A stretch of DNA of 64,000 bases from RAM1 sp050247515. GTDB lineage: Bacteria; Pseudomonadota; Gammaproteobacteria; Burkholderiales; Burkholderiaceae_C. Below, piece after piece: positions 16,047 to 23,689 of the stretch (its first letter is position 1; the number at the start of each line of letters is the position of its first letter). A model generated the notes under the pieces. It was not told where the DNA came from, made no database searches, and was given only the letters and a program-made list of their open reading frames with translations. The translations under genes were made by a program, and so were the position numbers. The stretch spans positions 186,001 through 250,000 of the forward strand of contig JBFWUB010000004.1 in assembly GCA_050247515.1 (NCBI GenBank). The letters run 5' to 3'.

Positions 16047-17372
16047 TTATCGCACCAGTGCGCGCAGGGCCGCGAGCGTGTCGTCCATCGAACTGGCCTC
16101 GTCCGCGCGTTGGCGCAGGAATGCATTGATCAGGTCACGCTTGTCGATCGCTTCATCGGCCAGTGCATCGCCGCCGCGCTTGTATTCGCCGATCTTCACC
16201 AGCAGTTCGTTCTCAACGTACTTGGACATCAGCTCACGCAGCCGGCCGGCGTCACTGCGGTGATCGCGCGTTGTCACCTGGTTCATCACCCGACTGACGG
16301 ACGCCAGCACGTCAATGGCGGGGTAGTGGTTGGCCGCGCCCAGCTTGCGCGACAGCACAATGTGGCCGTCCAGAATGGAGCGGGTCTCGTCGGCCACCGG
16401 CTCGGTCATGTCGTCGCCTTCGACCAGCACGGTGTACAGCGCGGTGATGGAGCCCTTGTCGTTCATGCCCACGCGCTCCATCAGGCGCGGCAGTGTGGCG
16501 AACACGCTGGGCGGAAAGCCCCGACGTGTGGGCGGTTCGCCCGCGGCCAGGCCGATCTCGCGCTGCGCCCGCGCAAAACGCGTCACGCTGTCCATCAGGA
16601 ACAGAACTTTCTTGCCCTGGTCGCGAAAGTACTCCGCGATGGCCGTGGCCACGTAGGCGGCCTTGGCCCGTTCCATGGCGCTTTTGTCGGACGTGGCGCA
16701 GACGATCACGGCGCGCTTGCGGCCTTCCTCGCCCAGTTCGTGCTCCAGGAATTCGCGCACTTCGCGGCCGCGTTCGCCGATCAGCGCCACCACGGTCACG
16801 TCCACGTCGGCGCTCTTGACCAGCATGCCCATCAGCGTGGACTTGCCGCCGCCGGCCGCCGCGAAGATGCCCATGCGCTGGCCTTCGCCGCAGGTCAGCG
16901 TGGCGTCCAGCGCGCGCACGCCCAGCGACAGTGGCTTGCTGATGAGCCGGCGTTTCAGCGGCGCGGGCGCGTCGGTGATCACGGGGTAGTAGTGGCTGAC
17001 TTCCAGGGGGCCCATGGTCTGTTCGTCCAGCGGACGGCCCAGGCCATCCAGCACGCGGCCCAGAAGGGCCGGGCCCACAGGCACCATATGGGGGCGGCCG
17101 GTGGGAATGACCTCGGTGGTGCCGCCGATGCCGAACATATCGCCTATGGGGGTGAGCAAGGCGGCCTCTTTGGCAAAGCCCACCACCTCGGCTTCCATCT
17201 CGAACGCCTCGCCAGGATTGCGCAGGATGCACAGTTCGCCGACCTTGACCGTGGGAACCACGGCCTTGATGATGGTACCCACCACCTGGGTAACGCGTCC
17301 TTTGATGCGCAGCGTCACGACCTCTTCGAGCGCTTGCTCCAGCAGATCGGGCAGTGTGGCGTAGCGTTGCAT
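16047..17372 (-). CDS. sctN: T3SS ATPase SctN
   Basis: 441 residues, FliI/YscN family. Walker A GIFAAAGGGKSTL with Lys177, Walker B VLFLMDSVTRFA, and the conserved AGEPPTRRGFPPSVFATLPRL loop plus ITALYTVLVEGDD. It powers chaperone release and unfolding of substrates at the export gate. Complete at both ends, 6 nt after sctL and 16 nt before sctO. Confidence 0.98.
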   Translation of the reverse strand: MQRYATLPDLLEQALEEVVTLRIKGRVTQVVGTIIKAVVPTVKVGELCILRNPGEAFEMEAEVVGFAKEAALLTPIGDMFGIGGTTEVIPTGRPHMVPVGPALLGRVLDGLGRPLDEQTMGPLEVSHYYPVITDAPAPLKRRLISKPLSLGVRALDATLTCGEGQRMGIFAAAGGGKSTLMGMLVKSADVDVTVVALIGERGREVREFLEHELGEEGRKRAVIVCATSDKSAMERAKAAYVATAIAEYFRDQGKKVLFLMDSVTRFARAQREIGLAAGEPPTRRGFPPSVFATLPRLMERVGMNDKGSITALYTVLVEGDDMTEPVADETRSILDGHIVLSRKLGAANHYPAIDVLASVSRVMNQVTTRDHRSDAGRLRELMSKYVENELLVKIGEYKRGGDALADEAIDKRDLINAFLRQRADEASSMDDTLAALRALVR

Positions 17373-17378
17373 GGCAGT

Positions 17379-18020
17379 TCAGGCGGCTGCGCCGCGCGCC
17401 TTGCGAAACGCGGCTTCCAGCGCGGCGAGCTGGCCTTCGGTGCTGGCTTCGACCACGCCAATATCGCTTTCGAGCACGCACCCGTCGGCGGGCAGGCGCA
17501 TGTCGCCCACGACGTCCAGCAGGGCCACACCGGGATAGCCGGCCAGCAACTCGGCCGTGCGCGACTCGACGTGTTGCACGTTGGCAGGGTGCACGCGCAG
17601 CGTCATCTGTTTCTGGTTGCGCACCGCTGCCAGGGCGCTTCGCACCGATTGCACCACGCGCTCATGGTCGGTGTAGCCCAGAATGATCTTGCGGATGCCC
17701 TGCATCACCAGGGCAACCAGCCGGTCTTCGATCTGCGTGAAATACGCGTCAGTGCGGGCCACCTGCTCGGCCATGTGCTGGCTTGCCTCGGTGCGGGCGA
17801 GCTCGGTGCCTTGCTGATAGCCGCGCTGGCGTTCAGCCTCAAAGGCGGCCTGCGCAGCGTCCATGATGGCCTGTGCCTGGCCGCGGGCCGCAGCCACGGC
17901 TTGTTCGGCCTCGACCCAGGCAGCCAGGTCCTGCGCGCGCACGACCCCCGCGGTGGGATCAATGTCCAGCGCCAGCCGGTGGCCAGGCGTCAGCGGCTGG
18001 CGGGGAATGAAGAAAGCCAT
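17379..18020 (-). CDS. sctL: T3SS ATPase regulator / stator SctL
   Basis: 213 residues: a short N-terminal segment, an Ala/Gln-rich helical region (VEAEQAVAAARGQAQAIMDA) and a C-terminal FliH/YscL domain (VRSALAAVRNQKQMTLRVHP, DMRLPADGCVLESDIGVVEAS). It links SctN to SctQ pods. Its start lies inside the 3' end of sctK (31-nt overlap). Confidence 0.92.
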   Translation of the reverse strand: MAFFIPRQPLTPGHRLALDIDPTAGVVRAQDLAAWVEAEQAVAAARGQAQAIMDAAQAAFEAERQRGYQQGTELARTEASQHMAEQVARTDAYFTQIEDRLVALVMQGIRKIILGYTDHERVVQSVRSALAAVRNQKQMTLRVHPANVQHVESRTAELLAGYPGVALLDVVGDMRLPADGCVLESDIGVVEASTEGQLAALEAAFRKARGAAA

Positions 18021-18652
18021 GCCGGCTCCAGCGTTTGCAACACATCGCGCGCAATGCCCAGCGCACGTTCGGGCTGAAGGCCAGCGGCCGACAGGGGGGC
18101 GCGCAGCGCGTCCGCTTCGGGGTCCAGGCGCAGGCGGGCACGGCGACCCACGGCCGGCGCTGCGGCGTCAAAAGCCTGCGCCAGAACGGCGGCGCCCCAG
18201 GCCGTGCACAGATCGGCGGCGTTCGCAGCGGTCCAGTCGGGTGCGACGGGCAGGCCTGCCAGCGCGGCGGCCGCCGACGAGCGCGCCATCGCCATGGTCT
18301 GTGGGCCCAGCACGTTGCGCAGCAGGCTGACTTCGTCGCGGGCAATCGTTCGCCGGATGTGCGGTGCATTGAGAGCCGCACCCAGCAGCAGCAACAGCTT
18401 GTCGAAGTGCGGGCCGGGCAACATGGCCAGCGGCAGGGCCGGGTCATCCAGGCCCAGCACCGGCTCCAACCCATGCTGCTTGAGCAGCGCGGCAGACTGG
18501 TGGCGGTGCAGCGCCGGCAAAGCCTTAAGCCCCGCCTGGGACTGCGCGTCGCCGCGGCCCGCGTGCAGCAGAAGCGATGGCAGCAGGTTGAACCGCAACA
18601 GCGCCTCCGCCAGCGGATGGCGCAACCAGCTCGGACGCTGCACTGCCGTCAT
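17990..18652 (-). CDS. sctK: T3SS sorting-platform protein SctK
   Basis: 220 residues, Leu/Ala-rich and helical, with the YscK-type segment RFNLLPSLLLHAGR near the N-terminus and HFDKLLLLLGAAL in the middle. The family is poorly conserved; the assignment rests mainly on its place between sctJ and sctL. SctK joins SctQ pods to the cytosolic face of SctD. Confidence 0.82.
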   Translation of the reverse strand: MTAVQRPSWLRHPLAEALLRFNLLPSLLLHAGRGDAQSQAGLKALPALHRHQSAALLKQHGLEPVLGLDDPALPLAMLPGPHFDKLLLLLGAALNAPHIRRTIARDEVSLLRNVLGPQTMAMARSSAAAALAGLPVAPDWTAANAADLCTAWGAAVLAQAFDAAAPAVGRRARLRLDPEADALRAPLSAAGLQPERALGIARDVLQTLEPAWLSSFPASR

Positions 18653-19413
18653 GCCTGGGCCTCCGCGGCATCATGCACCCCGGACTTGCGCCGCCGCAGC
18701 CACCAAAGCCCCAGACCCAGACCCAGACCCAGGGCCGCCAGAGTGGCTACCGCCGCTGCCGCCAGTCCCGCCAGAAGGGTCTTGTCCGCCACGGCGGTCG
18801 ACTTTGCAGGTGCGGTGGCCTGCGGGTTGGCAACCCGCTGCGGATCAGTGCTGAACAGTACGATGGAAATCTTTTCAGGGGTGAGGCCCGGAATGGCGTT
18901 ATTCACAAGCCGGCGGATCTGGGGCTGCAGCGTATCCAGGTCATAGCCCTGCTGGTGCTTGATGAACACCGCCGCCGACGAGGCAAGGCCAGGGTCGCCC
19001 GGCGCGGCGCGCTCAGGCAGCACCACATGCACGCGCGCCACGATCACGCCGTCGATCTGCGACAGCGTGGAGCCCAACTCTTGCGACAGTGCATACAGGT
19101 AGCGCGCACGCTCTTCCAGGGGTGACGAGATCAAGCCCTCTTTCTTGAAAACCTGGCCCATGCCGGCATAGCGTTGCTGGGGAAGGCCCTTGGCGCGCAG
19201 CAGGTCCACCGCCCGGCCCATCTGTTCGGCGTTGATCAACAGGCTGACCATGCCTTCCTTGCCTGGCTTTTTGTCAGCATCCAGGCCGGCGTTCTGCAGT
19301 GCGGCCATGACCTCATTGGCCTCGGCCTCGGGCATGGCTGCCATCAGTTCCACCTGGCGGGTGCAACCAGTCAGCGCCAGGATCAGGAGCAGCAGAGCAG
19401 TGAGCGGCTTCAT
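18649..19413 (-). CDS. sctJ: T3SS inner-membrane ring lipoprotein SctJ
   Basis: 254 residues. Lipoprotein signal (LLLLILALTGC, Cys17), ring-building motifs (EANEVMAALQNAGLDADK, LYALSQELGSTLSQIDGVIVARVHVVLP, SSAAVFIKHQQGYDL) and a C-terminal membrane helix rich in Gly/Leu followed by WWLRRRKSG. Start chosen at the lipoprotein Met, which overlaps the sctI stop as ATGA. Confidence 0.96.
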   Translation of the reverse strand: MKPLTALLLLILALTGCTRQVELMAAMPEAEANEVMAALQNAGLDADKKPGKEGMVSLLINAEQMGRAVDLLRAKGLPQQRYAGMGQVFKKEGLISSPLEERARYLYALSQELGSTLSQIDGVIVARVHVVLPERAAPGDPGLASSAAVFIKHQQGYDLDTLQPQIRRLVNNAIPGLTPEKISIVLFSTDPQRVANPQATAPAKSTAVADKTLLAGLAAAAVATLAALGLGLGLGLWWLRRRKSGVHDAAEAQA

Positions 19414-19832
19414 TGCATCTTCACCAGTTGCTCGATGTTCTGGGTGGTCTTGCTGACGCCCTTGCTGACCAGGTCGAACTGCATGGTCATCGAACACAGC
19501 TGCATCTGCATGCGCAGCATGTCGGCGCTGGTCATGTTGCCCGAAATGCCGATGTCCTTGTGAAGAGAACCCCACTTCTGCTCGAGTTCACCCGACAGGC
19601 TCTTGATGCCGTTCAGGATGTTGTCGCCTATTCCGTGCCTGGCGGAATAGGGTTGGGCGGCCTCGCCTGCTGCGGTAACGGCGGGTGTCGCCGCGGCGCC
19701 GCCGGGGGACTCCATCGCAGCGTTGAAACGCTCCACGTTGGCTTCATTCGCCGGGGCCCGTGCGGGAACCGCATCATCGACGCCCAGCGCCGGAGTAAGG
19801 GGCAACGAAACGGACGAAAAGGCGATGTCCAT
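19410..19832 (-). CDS. sctI: T3SS inner rod protein SctI
   Basis: 140 residues. The C-terminal half carries the YscI/BscI pattern (GDNILNGIKSLS, then MLRMQMQLCSMTMQFDLVSKGVSKTTQNIEQLVKMQ in two parts), an amphipathic helix pair that assembles below the needle. The N-terminus is disordered, as in secreted early substrates. Overlaps sctJ by 4 nt. Confidence 0.92.
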   Translation of the reverse strand: MDIAFSSVSLPLTPALGVDDAVPARAPANEANVERFNAAMESPGGAAATPAVTAAGEAAQPYSARHGIGDNILNGIKSLSGELEQKWGSLHKDIGISGNMTSADMLRMQMQLCSMTMQFDLVSKGVSKTTQNIEQLVKMQ

Positions 19833-19866
19833 GGGTAACTCTCTTTCTTGTCAGTGATGCCGTAGG

Positions 19867-20235
19867 TCAAGCCCGCTGCAGGGGCTCAAGGGCCAGCGCG
19901 CGCGCCAGGGGGTGGTCGCCCGCGGCGTGGATCGCGCGGTCGCGCTCCGCGATGCGCCCGGCCATATGCAGCGCCAGCGCCCGGAACGCATGCACGTCCG
20001 CCCGGTCGCCGGGCGAAACCGCCTTGAGGCCTCTGTCCAGCGTTGACAGAACCTCAGGGTGATTGCGGCGCAGGAGCAGCGCTACAGACATCCCGACATA
20101 AGGGATGGCGGCGTCAGGTCGGCAGGTCTCCAAGGCGCTGAAGATCGTGCTGGCGCGCATCAGGTCGCCTGTTTGGCCGGCCAGGCAACCGATCTCGGCC
20201 AGCAGCCGGAACTCATGAGGTTGTAGCGGGTTCAT
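19867..20235 (-). CDS. Small TPR-like T3SS protein at the Bcr4 (rod chaperone) position
   Basis: 122 residues with TPR-like helix pairs (EFRLLAEIGCLAGQTGDLMRA, YVGMSVALLLRRNH, AFRALALHMAGRIAERDRA). It lies between the second SycD-like chaperone and sctI, where Bordetella encodes Bcr4, reported to chaperone the rod protein BscI. It also resembles YscG/HrpB1-type TPR proteins. Its start overlaps the preceding gene by 23 nt. Which partner it binds cannot be told from sequence. Confidence 0.6.
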   Translation of the reverse strand: MNPLQPHEFRLLAEIGCLAGQTGDLMRASTIFSALETCRPDAAIPYVGMSVALLLRRNHPEVLSTLDRGLKAVSPGDRADVHAFRALALHMAGRIAERDRAIHAAGDHPLARALALEPLQRA

Positions 20236-20707
20236 GGTGTGCTTTCATCAGTTCAAGCATGGCTTGGGCGCGCGCGCGCACCGTGTCATGGCCAGGGTTG
20301 CGGTCGCAGTAGTCGATGGTCATCACCAGGGTCTCACGGGCCTGCTCGCGTTCGTGGCACAGCAGATGGCATTCAGCCTGCGCCAGCGCGTGCTGCGGGA
20401 CGCCGGGCTCCAGGTAGCTCAGCACAACGAAAGCGGCGGCGGCCATTTCGTAGCTGCGTAGTCGCTGCAGGCACAGCGCCGCGCCCAGCAGGTACACCGT
20501 GTTGGTGGGCCGGTAGATCAACAGCAGCTTGAAGAACTGCAGGGCCTTGTCGTAACGGCCCTGCCCATACTCGTTGTACGCCAGCGCATAGAACGTGCCT
20601 GCGTTAGCCTCGGTCAGCTTGCCCGCAGAGGGCAGCGACTCCAGCTGCTGCTTGAGTTGGGTAAGCAGGGCGGCGACAGGGTCGGCGGTGGCGGCGTGGG
20701 CTTGCAT
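20213..20707 (-). CDS. SycD/LcrH-type class II translocator chaperone (BcrH2-like)
   Basis: 164 residues with three TPR-like units (FYALAYNEYGQGRYDKALQF, YLLGAALCLQRLRSYEMAAA, ALAQAECHLLCHEREQARE), the hallmark of translocator chaperones. It directly follows the SctB-like translocator gene, as bcrH2 follows bopD. The ATG at 20707 is used; a TTG two codons earlier (20713) overlaps the upstream stop by 4 nt and is an alternative. Confidence 0.85.
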   Translation of the reverse strand: MQAHAATADPVAALLTQLKQQLESLPSAGKLTEANAGTFYALAYNEYGQGRYDKALQFFKLLLIYRPTNTVYLLGAALCLQRLRSYEMAAAAFVVLSYLEPGVPQHALAQAECHLLCHEREQARETLVMTIDYCDRNPGHDTVRARAQAMLELMKAHHEPATTS

Positions 20708-20709
20708 GG

Positions 20710-21822
20710 TCAAGCGATGTGATTGATCGCAGAGTCGGTGTCGCGCGTGGTCTGCTGAACTGTCTTGGCGCCGTCCTGGGCGCTTTGCAGCAGCGCCTGG
20801 AGCTGCGTGACCAGATCACCCAGATTGCGCGCCAGGGCTTCCCAGCCTTCGCCGCTTGCCATGTCCAGCTTGCCCTTCGCGTCCAGCTCGCGCGACTCGC
20901 GGGTGAACTGACCTTCGGGGAACTGCGAAATGGCCTTGATCAACTGGGCAATACCTCGAGCCAGAGCCAGGATTGCGGTCTCTTTGGAGTGCAGCAGCCC
21001 GGCTTTGGCTTTCGCTTGTTCGGCCGCATTGGTTTCTTGGCGAATGGCTTCCGCGCGTTGTTGTGGCATGCGCTGGATTTCATCTATGCGCTGCCGGCGG
21101 GGAATAATTTCGTCCTCGTACAGCTTTCTGCCGCTGGGCGAAAGGTCCGTCACCTTGAAGTTGGTTCCCCCGAATGCCTCGATGTCTTTCGGCGACATCT
21201 GCTTCTGGAGGCTCTGGATCTCTGCGTCTAGCCTGCTGATCTCGTTCTTATCCTTTAGCGTCAGCTGGCCAGGCGGCGCTTCGGCGTCGATGTCGCTCGC
21301 ATTCTTTTTGTGATTCGCGCTGGCCAGCTCCGCCTCGCCGCCTTTCAAGCCAGCGCGCAGCGATGCAGCCGCGCCACCGGTCTCCACGGCGCCTGCGAGC
21401 ACGCCAGAGACACCCTCCACCATGGTGGCCTTCCATTGGGCTTCCGCCGCTTCAAAGGCTTTGGCGGCGGACTCCAGATGCTCCTGGATGGCCTTTTGCG
21501 AGGCCGTTTCCTTGAAGAGGGAAGTGGTTTCCTTCAGCTTGGTGGCGAATTCGAGCGCAACCATCATCAGCGCAGCGGTGTCGGCCATGACGGTCTCGGG
21601 CAGCATGTTGACCAGATTGGCCGACGCAGACTGGAATGCCGCGAGATCATGTTCAGACAGCTGGGACAGGTTCGTGGCGCCAGAGGCAAGATCCAGGGCC
21701 AGCCGGATGGTCGGGTTGTAGCCGGGCGGGGGCCCGGTGCGTGGGTCGCCAGCGGGTGGGGGCGCGTCGGCTTCCCCGTAGTAGCCGGACTGGTAGTTGG
21801 TCGGGTTGTTGGCGATGAGCAT
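20710..21822 (-). CDS. sctB: T3SS minor translocator SctB (BopD/YopD/IpaC position)
   Basis: 370 residues. N-terminus disordered and Pro-rich; a weak hydrophobic segment near residues 95-115 (MADTAALMMVALEFATKL) and an Ala/Gly-rich one around 160-180; then charged coiled coil (ISRLDAEIQSLQKQM and around ETNAAEQAKAKAGLL) and a C-terminal amphipathic helix. This matches minor pore proteins inserted in the host membrane. Identity is supported by position between the major translocator and a SycD-like chaperone. Start chosen at MLIANNP with AGAAAGA upstream. Confidence 0.75.
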   Translation of the reverse strand: MLIANNPTNYQSGYYGEADAPPPAGDPRTGPPPGYNPTIRLALDLASGATNLSQLSEHDLAAFQSASANLVNMLPETVMADTAALMMVALEFATKLKETTSLFKETASQKAIQEHLESAAKAFEAAEAQWKATMVEGVSGVLAGAVETGGAAASLRAGLKGGEAELASANHKKNASDIDAEAPPGQLTLKDKNEISRLDAEIQSLQKQMSPKDIEAFGGTNFKVTDLSPSGRKLYEDEIIPRRQRIDEIQRMPQQRAEAIRQETNAAEQAKAKAGLLHSKETAILALARGIAQLIKAISQFPEGQFTRESRELDAKGKLDMASGEGWEALARNLGDLVTQLQALLQSAQDGAKTVQQTTRDTDSAINHIA

Positions 21823-21850
21823 GGTGGATCTTTCTGGTTGGCAGGGGGGA

Positions 21851-23140
21851 TCAGGCAGCGGCGGCGGCCTGGGTGAGTTCTCGTTCAAGCTGGATGCGTG
21901 TGCTTTCTCTGTCCGCCATCACTTCATAGAACGCGCCGATGTCTTCGGTCAGTTTCTTAAGCATTTCCATGAAAATCTCGCGCATGGCCTCGATTTCCTC
22001 GAGTTGGGCGGCCGATTTTTCGGATTCCGCCTTGAGCGTGTCGGCATCGCGTTGGTGGCCAGCGTTCTCAATGGTCATTGCGCCGTCCGCAATCTTGGTA
22101 GCGCCGGACGCGGCGGCGAACGTACCTTGCAGGATGCCGCCGGCGTGCACGAGCTTCGCGGTCTTGTCCGACATTTCGTGCGCTTTGCCGCCGCCGGTCA
22201 TGGCACGCATCATGAGCAGGCTCACGACCAGTTGCGTGGCGGCGGTGACTGCGCCGTTGATGATGGCGACGTCATCGGATTCGACTCCGGCCACCGCGGC
22301 GGCGCCGCCGGCCATGTTGCCCACAAACTTGCCGTCCATGGCGACCGCCATGGGTGCCGCGAATTTCGCCAGCTTTGAAAACATAGCCATCTTGTCACCG
22401 GCCCCCGCGACGCCGCCCCCGCGCAACATCGAGGCTGCTGCGGCGGCGACCATCACCACGCCAGAGGCCAGATCACCCCATTTTTTGGCCTCCTCTTCGC
22501 TCATGCCGCCCACCTTCTGGAACAGCTGGGCGAAGCCCTTGGACAGGCCGTCCGCCATGCTGAGGCTGGGGCCGCCGGCTTCCTTGCTGATGTGTTCGGC
22601 CATGGCATAGGTGGTCATGGCGATGGCCGCCACGGCCAGGGGCGAAGCCAAACCCGCCGTGGCAATGGTGAGCGCCACGGACAGCACCGCGGCCACCGGC
22701 ATGATGATCCGGTTGAACCACTTGAGTCCGTCCTGCGCAGCCTTGTTCTTTTCAGCAGCTGCGGTGTTCTTCAGCCACTCGTCCAGCTGGCGCTTGTTTT
22801 GCGCCTGCATGTCTTCCAGCTGCCGTTGACTGAACTTGACCCCTTCTTTGGCCAGCTGCAAGCCCCGGTTATTGGACTTGACGAAAAGCTCGCCCAGCCA
22901 GTCGATCATTTCCTCGGGTGAGCACTGCCTTGGCGGCCTCGAGCCCGGTATGCCGGCCTGCGTGCCGATCAGTGCCAGTGCCACATGTTCGGACATCGGC
23001 ACGGGTAGCCAGTCGCGCGGCATCTGGCGCATGTACTCTTCGACTAGGTCCGTATAGCTGCGTTCGGGCTGCATCTCGCCGTTTGCGCCGCCCTGCAAGT
23101 TTGTCGGGCTGGTCAGTGTGTTTTTGGCATCAATTTCCAT
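21851..23140 (-). CDS. sctE: T3SS major translocator SctE (BopB/YopB/IpaB family)
   Basis: 429 residues with the major-translocator layout: an N-terminal helical region with coiled coil (about 90-135), two hydrophobic hairpins (about 145-180, IIMPVAAVLSVALTIATAGL and onward, and 292-316, AIINGAVTAATQLVVSLLMM), and a C-terminal coiled coil with EIEAMREIFMEMLKKLTEDI. It would form the pore in the host membrane with SctB. Start chosen at MEIDAKN; it overlaps the upstream chaperone gene by 11 nt. Confidence 0.88.
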   Translation of the reverse strand: MEIDAKNTLTSPTNLQGGANGEMQPERSYTDLVEEYMRQMPRDWLPVPMSEHVALALIGTQAGIPGSRPPRQCSPEEMIDWLGELFVKSNNRGLQLAKEGVKFSQRQLEDMQAQNKRQLDEWLKNTAAAEKNKAAQDGLKWFNRIIMPVAAVLSVALTIATAGLASPLAVAAIAMTTYAMAEHISKEAGGPSLSMADGLSKGFAQLFQKVGGMSEEEAKKWGDLASGVVMVAAAAASMLRGGGVAGAGDKMAMFSKLAKFAAPMAVAMDGKFVGNMAGGAAAVAGVESDDVAIINGAVTAATQLVVSLLMMRAMTGGGKAHEMSDKTAKLVHAGGILQGTFAAASGATKIADGAMTIENAGHQRDADTLKAESEKSAAQLEEIEAMREIFMEMLKKLTEDIGAFYEVMADRESTRIQLERELTQAAAAA

Positions 23141-23672
23141 GGTGTGGGGATTCCTTGCCGGGTTGGGTTTCAGTGTCTGGATGGGACAACAGCTGCAACA
23201 TGGCCTGTGCCCGCTCGCGCAGCTCGGGGTGGGCATCGCCGCACTGGCGGACCACGATGGCCAGGCCCTCGCAGGCTTGGGCTTTCTGGCCCAGGCCCAG
23301 CAGGCATTCGCAGCTGTGAAAGCAGGGGTGCGGATCGTTCATGTCCATCACCGCGGCCATCATGTACAGCGGTATGGCAGCGGCCCATTCGCCGCTCATC
23401 TGCAGGGCAGACGCATAGGCCATGGTGAAGCGGCGGTCCAGGTGATTGTTCAGCAACCCGAAACCAAACACCCGCGCCGCATCGGCGTAGCGGCCCTGCG
23501 TGTACATACCGTGGCCCAACGCATAGAGCATCTCGTAGTCGTACTCGTCCAGCCCCTGGATGTCGCCCAGGCGGCCACCCTGGGCCAGATGATTGACGGC
23601 CTGCTGGGCCAGCGCATCCAGCGACATATCAGCGCTGGGCGGGGCGGTGTGGTGGTGCATCGATTCACTCAT
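23130..23672 (-). CDS. SycD/LcrH-type class II translocator chaperone (BcrH1-like)
   Basis: 180 residues with tandem TPRs (MLYALGHGMYTQGRYADAARVFG, FTMAYASALQMSGEWAAAIPL, CFHSCECLLGLGQKAQACEG). It precedes the major translocator gene with an 11-nt overlap, as bcrH1 precedes bopB. An acidic N-terminal extension with a His run (MSESMHHH) is unusual but short. Confidence 0.88.
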   Translation of the reverse strand: MSESMHHHTAPPSADMSLDALAQQAVNHLAQGGRLGDIQGLDEYDYEMLYALGHGMYTQGRYADAARVFGFGLLNNHLDRRFTMAYASALQMSGEWAAAIPLYMMAAVMDMNDPHPCFHSCECLLGLGQKAQACEGLAIVVRQCGDAHPELRERAQAMLQLLSHPDTETQPGKESPHHGN

Positions 23673-23689
23673 GGCGCGCTCCCGCTGCG

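Noticed and set aside
15969..18077. 702-codon plus-strand open frame
   Set aside because: It lies opposite sctO, sctN and sctL, which have clear family motifs; high GC keeps the opposite strand open.
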